A stretch of DNA of 64,000 nucleotides from Coffea arabica (lineage: Eukaryota; Streptophyta; Magnoliopsida; Gentianales; Rubiaceae). The position numbers and the translations under genes are program-made. This document shows positions 56,985-64,000 of this stretch, one piece after another. The notes under the pieces are model-generated. The model saw only the letters and a list, made by a program, of their open reading frames with translations. It was not told the origin of the DNA and searched no databases. The DNA lies in contig NC_092316.1 of NCBI RefSeq assembly GCF_036785885.1, forward strand, positions 50,105,001 through 50,169,000. Reading direction: 5' to 3'. How positions within the stretch are numbered: the first letter of the stretch is position 1; each line of letters starts with the position of its first letter.

Positions 56985-57600
56985 TACTTTAGCATATTTA
57001 ATTTATGTTAAATACAAATTCTACCAGTGTCCCTTTCATAAAAATATAAGTGTAAAATTTTTTTCAATTTTAGTTATATATATTTATGTATTTTACATAA
57101 ATATAATGATTCAGAGTAAAATACCATATATAGCTAGTATTTTGTTGATGTAATGCAAAAAACTTATAAAGAGCTGGTATGTTATGGGCGCAATCTTTTT
57201 TACTTTCACATATTTAAAATTTGTTAAATACAAAATCTACCAGTTTCCCTTTCGTAAAAATATAAGTATAACACTTTTTCAATTTTAGTTACAAACATTT
57301 ATGTATTTTGCATAAATATAATGATTTAGAGTAAAATGCCCATAAATAGCTAGTATTTTGTTGATGTAATGCAAAAAAACTCATAAAGAGCTGGTATATT
57401 ATGGGCACAATCTTTTTTACTTTCACATATTTAAAATTTGTTAAATACAAAATCTACTAGTTCCCCTTTCGTAAAAATATCAGAGTAACAGTTTTTCAAT
57501 TTTAGTTACAAACATTTATGTATTTTACATAAATGTAATGATTCAGAGTAAAATGCCCATAAATAGATAGTATTTTGTTGATGTAATGCCCATAATTGGG
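56985..57600. repeat. three tandem copies of about 217 bp
   Basis: Units each with gttaaatacaaa(a/t)tctac, cctttc(a/g)taaaaatat, tagtattttgttgatgtaatg and caatcttttttactttcac. Equivalent points at 57007, 57223 and 57440 give periods of 216-217 bp. Confidence 0.85.
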
Positions 57601-58745
57601 AGAATCAATTGGAATCCACTGTTCCTCAATTTTGGACGTTTTATGTAAAGTAGAGATATTTGTATTCAATTAAATGTGAAACAGGCAACAATCTGTCTTC
57701 CCATGAACCCAGTTTCCACAAATGTTAATATTTTACTAATATAACAATTAAAATAAATTTCAATAATTCAAATTTAGTAGGTTAGATAAAAGTTGTTAGA
57801 AAAGTGAGAAACCAAAAGAAAAATAACTCAAATTTATTAAAAGTCCAAAAAGGATTCAGTACTTCAGCTCTAGAAGTCCTCCAAATGACTATATATTAGA
57901 ACTTCTATAATCAAAATAGATTACATAATTAAAAAACTTAATATTTCAAACATTTATTTTCTTAAGTTTTACTTCTTAAAGGCCCTCGAGTCGTTATTCA
58001 ATAATGACCATATGTTGCTTCAAAGCCAAGCATGGCTGTGTTTAGTACTGCTTACGCTTCATCTTTAGTGTTTTATTCCTAAACCCATTATATTTATGTT
58101 AATTCTGTGACACCCCAATACATTTCCAGCTTCTGCAGTACGCAACATTTCCAAACCACCCGCGCCTGTTATAGGTCACCATTTGCTTTTGTAGAAATAT
58201 TCCCTTCATCGTCCGTACATGTCAGCTTGCAACGTGCCGACTTCTTTGCCATATTTTTTACCTTTCCACACCTGTCTTGGATTAGCTGAATACACTACAG
58301 AATTTACCGTTATTTTTCCTCCTTGTGTATTCTGTACTTGCTGTTCTCTTTTAGTTTGGTAATAAAGCTCCTATTTTCCTGCATAATTAAAAAGTTATAC
58401 AAGAAAGAGTGTATCGAAAAACATTTAGATAAGTAAGATAATGAAATTTTCCATTAATAAGAAATTAGAGCTAACAAATGAACAAATTTTTGTGGTGTTT
58501 ACTTGCTTTTAAACTCTAAAAATTATGAAACATGCAATTACGATTCAGCGCTGAGTGAGTTAGCTTTACTAAGCCCAAGGCCCAGTAACTAGGAAACTAC
58601 CTTTTATTTGCCTTTTCCCAACGTCCTACACACGAATTTGAAGTCAACTCGTCTAAGAAAACTTCTTCTTTGAGTTCAGTAAATAAATACGTCACATAAT
58701 TTTCCATTGACTGTCCATGCAATCAGGATGCTGTTACTGGGCTAG
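57601..58745. other. no gene seen
   Basis: AT-rich; the ORF at 58107-58289 is unrecognised. Confidence 0.4.
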
Positions 58746-58749
58746 GGAC

Positions 58750-59157
58750 CTTCTTTTTTTTTTTTTTTTTAAATGTTAAGATAATTTCATTCAGTGTAAT
58801 GGAACTTACATGTGCGAGCAAAGGCTTGATAAACTGTACATTTAGTGTTCAATGACACTAAGGAAAATTCCATTCCTCATCCAAAAGAATGCCTAAGGGA
58901 TAGGAGCTAAGTTGTTTACTACTTTCCATACTATCTTCACTATCCGAACAAAAAGAGCACATGCGAAACACCTTCTTCATGTTAGAAATGTCTTCAATCA
59001 AAGAAGCTATTCTGCTATCCGAGGATCTCCGTTGCGTTAATTGTCTCATTAGTTCCTTGTTCTGGAATTGGAGCTTAAGTTTACTCCACTGCTGTTCCAA
59101 TGCTTTGCACAAGACAAGTTTGATTGCCACCACATCATCTAAGACTTTGTTTCCCAA
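58750..59157 (-). pseudogene. unidentified gene tail with poly-A-like tract
   Basis: A 99-codon ORF (59157-58858): basic, Gln/Leu-rich, coiled-coil-like N-terminal part (LVLCKALEQQWSKLKLQFQN) and an acidic, Ser-rich C-terminus with CSFC and ending LLDEEWNFP. Beyond the stop, about 90 bp of 3' sequence runs into an A18-like tract on this strand (58753-58772), as in a retroposed copy or LINE tail. The family is not recognised. A diverged relative of the C-terminus and 3' region lies at 63780-64000. It could be a truncated retrogene or part of a repeat family. Confidence 0.4.
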
Positions 59158-59159
59158 GC

Positions 59160-60547
59160 TTCTCTCTTTAAGCGCTCATTTGGAGGTAGTCAATTCACCC
59201 CAAAATTTTGGAATATGCTTCTACTTAACCACTTGTTGGATGGGTTGACTGGATTATTTCAGAAGATTTATTACGAGATGATTTAGTGTAGATGGCTCTT
59301 TGGTTTTATAATAACACTTATTTAATTAGGCTGTTGAATTTATCAACATTCTGTGGAAAAAAGAAAAGAAAAGAAAAGAAAAGCATTTCTTAGTCCGGAG
59401 TATATATTGCATCACATATGGAAGGAGAGTATTTTAAGCGAATGCTACAAATAATTTAGTCTTAGTATGCCACATGGAGTAACTTTTCTAACATATTCTT
59501 TGGAAGAATTTGGTAAATTATTGTAGGGTGCACCACTGTACACCTTTCGGTGACCTCTGACCTACTGCCACGCCTATATCTTATATTTCACTTGGCAGCC
59601 AACTCGCCCGACAGAGAGTTGGTTGTAGCATGGTTCTTTTCAAAAAAAAAAAAAAAAAAAAAATATTGTAGCATGGTTTCTATTGATTTGGCTTTTAGCC
59701 TCCATTTGTCCCAACAAAAATTACGATTGTAATTAGCTTATATATATATATATATTTCTACAAAGAAATCAAAATTATTGAATATAAAAGGAAAACAAAG
59801 AAGGGTTCATTGGGAATTGTACTACTCTAAACATAGAGAATTTGCACTTAAATTTGAGATGAGCTCAAATCCTTTCCTTTTTTTTAATTTTTTAGTAAGG
59901 AAATAGTGAGATTTAAAAGGCGGAGAGGAGGAATGAATTTGAATCTAGAATCTTTAATTTCTGGGACCTAACTTTTGTTAAATGACATTATTATTGCTAC
60001 AGTTAAAGTGTATGCTTCTACTGTTCAGGGAACAGAATATGACTATCAGAAACCTTAAAGGAGCAAACTGTTATTAACCCTTGATTTTTCAAGAAAAGAA
60101 TCTAAGAGCAAAATGACTGTGAGAGCGAGTCTTCTCTCCGGTGTTTTGTGTTTCTCCATGCAATTTCCACCGACCCATGTGAGTTTCAAGATTTTTTAAG
60201 TCAAACTGAATTAAGTTAATAATCAAACTTTGGAAAGTGATCAGATAGCACTTACTGATGAAACCCACTTGTCTTTTATATGCTACTAAAATACTTCATA
60301 TCCACTTAATCTCTTAATAATGGACAAGGACTCAATTCAATTGTTTTTTGTGCGGTTCCGTCCAATTACTGTACATTTTTAAAATTTTTAGTGCACAAAT
60401 ACATTATAATTTTGCACTGAATATATGCTAAATATTTTATTTAGAATGTAATAATGTAAGTAATTATACATCAAATAATATAAAAATCTTAATAACCGCA
60501 CGAACCAAATCGGACCCCAACTGCAGTGGCTTCTCTCCCCGTAATAA
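59160..60547. other. no gene seen; simple repeats
   Basis: AT-rich with (aaaag)n at 59356-59382, poly-A at 59641-59662 and (TA)n at 59739-59756. No recognisable ORF. Confidence 0.4.
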
Positions 60548-60556
60548 TATGTAGTA

Positions 60557-61123
60557 GAGCAAATTATCCGGATGGCCACTAAACTTTTGCAATCGTCAAG
60601 TTTTGGTCACTCAACTATTAAAAGTCTGGTTTTGGTCACTAAAATGTATAAAGTTAAGGTTTCGGGCCATTCTGTTAGATTTAGTCGTTAAGTTTGCTGA
60701 TCCGTTTATCCGCACGATTTCCAAGACAAAAGAAGGGGTTGATTTAGGAAGTTCAACATGCATCTTCTTCTTCTTCTCTATCCGTGTCTTGTATGTCAAC
60801 CACCCAGAACTTTTGGGTATGGAGATTTTGTTCAACATGCATATTGGGTATGGAGTCGAACCCGTCGGACTGATCGAATCAATAAGCCGGGTGCTTCACA
60901 ATAAGAAGAAGAAGAAGATGCATGTTGAAATTTCTAAATTGACCCTTTTTTTGTCTTGGAAATCGTGCGGATAAACGGATCAGCAAACTTAACGACTAAA
61001 TCTAACAGAATGACTTAGAACCTTAACTTTATATATTTTCGTGACCAAAACCAGACTTTTAATAGTTGAATGACAAAAACTTGACGATTGCAAAAGTTTA
61101 ATGACCATCTAAATAATTTGCTC
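60557..61123. mobile_element. Mutator-type MITE upstream of GSTU copy 2
   Basis: Inverted repeats of more than 200 bp start gagcaaattat at both ends and include cttttgcaatcgtcaag and gtttgctgatccgtttatcc. Flanked by a 9-bp duplication TATGTAGTA / TATGCAGTA (60548-60556 and 61124-61132; one mismatch). The centre has GAA-rich tracts (cttcttcttcttc / gaagaagaagaag) and no transposase. It ends 184 bp before the GSTU start codon. Confidence 0.85.
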
Positions 61124-61307
61124 TATGCAGTACCAACAGCTATATTCAATTCATTCTTGGGCATCGAAAAAGGAGAGAGACCTCTTTTTCTCATTTTCTC
61201 TTCTTTTACGAGACAGGGTAGGAAACTTGCTAGGGAAACTGTTAAAACCTTATATGATACTAGTACCTATAGACATCATGCTGAAGAATTTGGTTAGAGA
61301 AAGAAAG

Positions 61308-62077
61308 ATGGGAGAGGAAAGCAAAGTAGTTCTGCACGGAATGTGGTCTAGCCCATTTGTGAAGAGAGTGGAATTGGCTATGAAAATCAAAGGCATACCC
61401 TTTGAGTACGTTGAAGAGGAATTGAGCAACAAGAGTCCATTGATCCTCAAATACAATCCAGTGCACAAAAAGGTCCCTATTCTTGTCCATAATGGAAAAC
61501 CAGTATGTGAATCACTCCTTATTCTTGAATACATTGATGAAACCTGGCCAAGTGGACCTCAACTCCTGCCTAAGGATCCATATCAAAGAGCCAAAGTTCG
61601 TTTTTGGGCTGCTTACATCCAACAGGTATTTATCTTTCATTCCAATAAATTTTCTTCTCGTCTGATAGATATGTGCACAATTAACTCTTATCAGTGCAGC
61701 TACTAACGAGTATGGCCAGACTCTTCAATGATGGCAAGGAAGCACAGGGGAAAGCCCTTGAAGAAGTGCATGAGAAGCTAAGAAATTTAGAAGATGGGGT
61801 GAAGGAATTCTACTTTCCTGAGGGAAGCATTAGCCCTGATCATGTACTTGCTGAAAAGTTGGGGATCCTAGATATTATGATGTCTGCAACCCTAGGTCCC
61901 TTCAAGGCACATGAAGAAGCTTTTAATGTGAAGATTTTAGATCCTGAGAAGAATCCACTCATATTCTCATGGGTTCAAGCTCTAATTCAGCTGCCTGTGG
62001 TGAAGCAAACTGCCCCTCCTCATGACAACTATGTTGGGCTTCTTCAGTTTCTAAAACAAAGTGGCTTCAAATTCTAA
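61308..62077 (+). CDS. tau-class glutathione S-transferase (GSTU), copy 2
   Basis: Two exons, 61308-61625 and 61700-62077, with a 74-bp GT...AG intron at the same position as in copy 1; 231 residues. N-terminal domain [20 protein letters not shown] with probable catalytic Ser15 in SSPF, and [15 protein letters not shown] (Glu68-Ser69) for glutathione. The C-terminal helical domain is close to copy 1 ([32 protein letters not shown]). An in-frame ATG at 61125 is rejected because the added residues come from MITE and flank sequence. AATAAA at 62230-62235. Intact and probably functional; a duplicate of copy 1 in the same orientation. Confidence 0.95.
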
Positions 62078-62342
62078 GCTATATTCTGGTCCTAAATTTA
62101 ATGCTTTGTGTCGCAGCTAGTGGCCGTTAATGTAGTTTGTAAGAAATTTCTGCAATGTGAGTTCACTTTTTCATGGATGTTCATTGGTGTAACTGCCCTT
62201 ATTTTGCTTGTTATCAATTATATGAAGCCAATAAATATCTCAGAAGAGAAAGTTAAGTTGAGACTTGCAATTCAATATTCTACACGGGATAGGGGCCATA
62301 AATTTGCCCATACTCACATGGCGTGCAAAAATACAAGTCATA

Positions 62343-62649
62343 CTCCCTCCGTCCCACTTTCATCTGTCCCAAATTGTAGTCCACTTTTCAATTGAAGAAT
62401 GTAGTTATATTTTAATTTTTCTAAAATACCCTTATTCAATGTAAGTAGTTGTTACTATAATCCTACTCCATTTAATGAGAGTTGATTCTTTTTTTACCAT
62501 CAATTCAAATTCTCATAAAGTTGTACCATATTTAATGTGAGGGTATTTTAGGAAAATAGCAATCTAAATTTACTTTTCCAACAAAGTTACTACTTTTTCT
62601 TAAACTGTGTAAAAAAAAAAACAGGACTATCAAAGTGGGACGGAGGAAG
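62343..62649. mobile_element. Stowaway MITE in the GSTU copy 2 3' flank
   Basis: Ends ctccctccgtcccacttt and aaagtgggacggaggaag are inverted with one mismatch; TA flanks both sides (62341-62342 and 62650-62651). AT-rich, no ORF. Begins about 265 bp after the stop codon. Confidence 0.9.
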
Positions 62650-62651
62650 TA

Positions 62652-63779
62652 TTTTTTAAATGTAAGATTAATTAGGAAAAGTGAATAAATACAAAAAATT
62701 GTGGATAAGATTAAAGAGGGAAAGTATATAAATGCAAGTAAGGATAATAACTGTTAATATACATATATATATATATGGTAAGTTAAGTCAATTGTAGGTA
62801 TATTAACTAGTACCCATTTGGCACTCATTAGGGAAACCCTTTTTTATTTATTATTCTTTGAGGTCAAAGATTTTAACTTTAACAATATGATTGTATCCAA
62901 TTTGAAATCCAGTAAGATGTTGGGAAAAGGAAATTGATAATAGGAATGGTAGCTCCATCTGGAAAGCAAAAATTACAAAATAAAGTTAGGAAATTTTTTC
63001 AAAGTGCTGTGCTGTGATACTTTATGAGTTTCCCTTTTTTTGAACACAAAGGTATGGGATTTGCTAGATAATATTCTAGAGTAAACTATAGTTGGTTTTG
63101 AATTATTAGCTATCGTAATGGGGATGACTACACCAGAGTCCCAAATTCTTTGGATATAGTAATAGTTTATTACCCTTAATATAGAAAATTTATATACTTT
63201 GTCCCCAGACCCCATTTTTGTGGCTATTTTGATTACAAAAAATAAAGAATTGACCTCATTCTCTTAATTTTTTTGGTAGTATCGATATTATTAACAGGGA
63301 TTAAATGTATATTTCGATCTAAAAGCTAAATAAAATGTCAGTCTGAGTTTTCGCCATTCATTTTCTCACCGACATACCCTTAATACCAATGTCTAAAATT
63401 AAATCCCTTGCAATTATGGTAATTACTTGGAACTTTTTCCAATTCCAATATCTTCCTTTTATTCAGTAAAATACCTGAATACAATGGAGTACGTATTGGT
63501 CCTTAAATTACAATGAAGCAATACACATGATGAATAGGAAATATTTTGATTCTAAGGGAACGATTGCAAACATATTATTAAGCACTATGTGTTATTTCCA
63601 TAATTCATGTGTGTACAAAAAGAGGTAAAAACCATCATGGATGTGCGATTCATAATAATAAATTCAAGGCTATTAAGCTCAAAGAAATGGTATGGCGATT
63701 TGGTCAAAGCTTGGCTTGAGAAAAGTGAGATTAAAAGAAAATTGATAAACAATGAAATTAACTTTTTTCTTCAAAACGT
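62652..63779. other. no gene seen
   Basis: AT-rich intergenic DNA; no recognisable ORF or element ends. Confidence 0.4.
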
Positions 63780-64000
63780 TAGATGATTTTATTAATCAAC
63801 TGTAACTTTATAGTATTTGGACAAAGGTTCAAATTTTCTATACAAAATGTGCAACCTGGCACTCAGAGCAGGGAAGAATCCTTTCCTCATCAGAAACTAT
63901 GCTTAAAGCACTTAGATTAAGCCTTATACATAAATCCATATTACTGGCATTATCTAAGCAAAAATAGCACATATGATGGTGATTTCTCAGTGATCATTGC
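63780..64000 (-). pseudogene. relative of the unidentified gene tail at 58858-59157 (runs off window)
   Basis: Aligns by eye with 58770-58990: (g)ttag-at-attt-att, ttcctcatc, then gcacat(a/g)(t/c)g at the same spacing. The minus strand reads HHMCYFCLDN...SDEERILPC, resembling the CSFC...LLDEEW tail of the other copy. The remainder lies outside the window, so it is not known whether this copy is intact. Confidence 0.35.

Noticed and set aside
60603..60974. 123-codon ORF upstream of GSTU copy 2
   Set aside because: It lies in the inverted repeats of a Mutator-type MITE and overlaps an antisense ORF that is its mirror.
61125..61307. Upstream in-frame start extending GSTU copy 2
   Set aside because: The extra residues have no counterpart in tau GSTs and begin at the MITE target site; [10 protein letters not shown] at 61308 matches copy 1 and the family.

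Overview
This is a repeat-dense plant nuclear segment, most likely from a eudicot. The evidence is intron-containing plant genes (two tau-class glutathione S-transferases and a seed-maturation LEA protein of the D-34/SMP family), plant-type Ty1/copia, Athila and chromodomain Ty3/gypsy elements, Stowaway/hAT/Mutator-like MITEs, CACTA sequence and an endogenous caulimovirid fragment. The species cannot be fixed from the sequence. No ribosomal RNA gene, functional tRNA gene, CRISPR array or bacterial-style operon was seen.

Layout. 1-3640: three copies of one LTR family; two are fused head to head through a 40-bp stretch matching the 3' part of the initiator tRNA-Met primer, and one is split by a 1.75-kb solo LTR. 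3643-7800: two decayed gene fragments, Sec24-like and F-box/LRR/FBD-like, the latter split by a 1.1-kb hAT-type MITE. 8665-10188: two foldback elements. 10545-16102: a copia element on the minus strand with both LTRs, a GAATG target duplication and many stops. 16980-18625: endogenous pararetrovirus pieces joined in opposite orientations. 19550-20241: a TRIM. 20970-21979: the LEA gene (minus, three exons). 22387-27118: Stowaway-like MITE, a CACTA end and a 613-bp solo LTR.

27730-44126 is a three-level nest: a LINE remnant (+) was split by a Reina-like chromodomain Ty3/gypsy element (-, 27832-42486, duplication CCATG), which was split by an Athila-lineage element (+, about 30697-40295). LTR differences counted by eye agree with that order: 5/266 for the outer element, 4 substitutions in about 1.27 kb for the inner. 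A deletion removed the left Athila/Reina junction.

44436-46337 is a Pack-MULE with a 10-bp target duplication, long TIRs and a captured ARM-repeat gene fragment. 48116-48594 is a second LINE tail next to an hAT-type MITE. The GSTU genes at 49056-49820 and 61308-62077 are same-strand paralogues whose spacer is filled with MITEs, tandem duplications and a repeated unidentified gene tail (58858-59157, with a relative at 63780-64000). A Mutator-type MITE sits about 180 bp upstream of the second GSTU start codon.

The only genes that look functional are the LEA gene and the two GSTU genes; LEA proteins and tau GSTs are both commonly stress-related, but nothing here shows co-regulation. Everything else is transposon, viral or pseudogene sequence.
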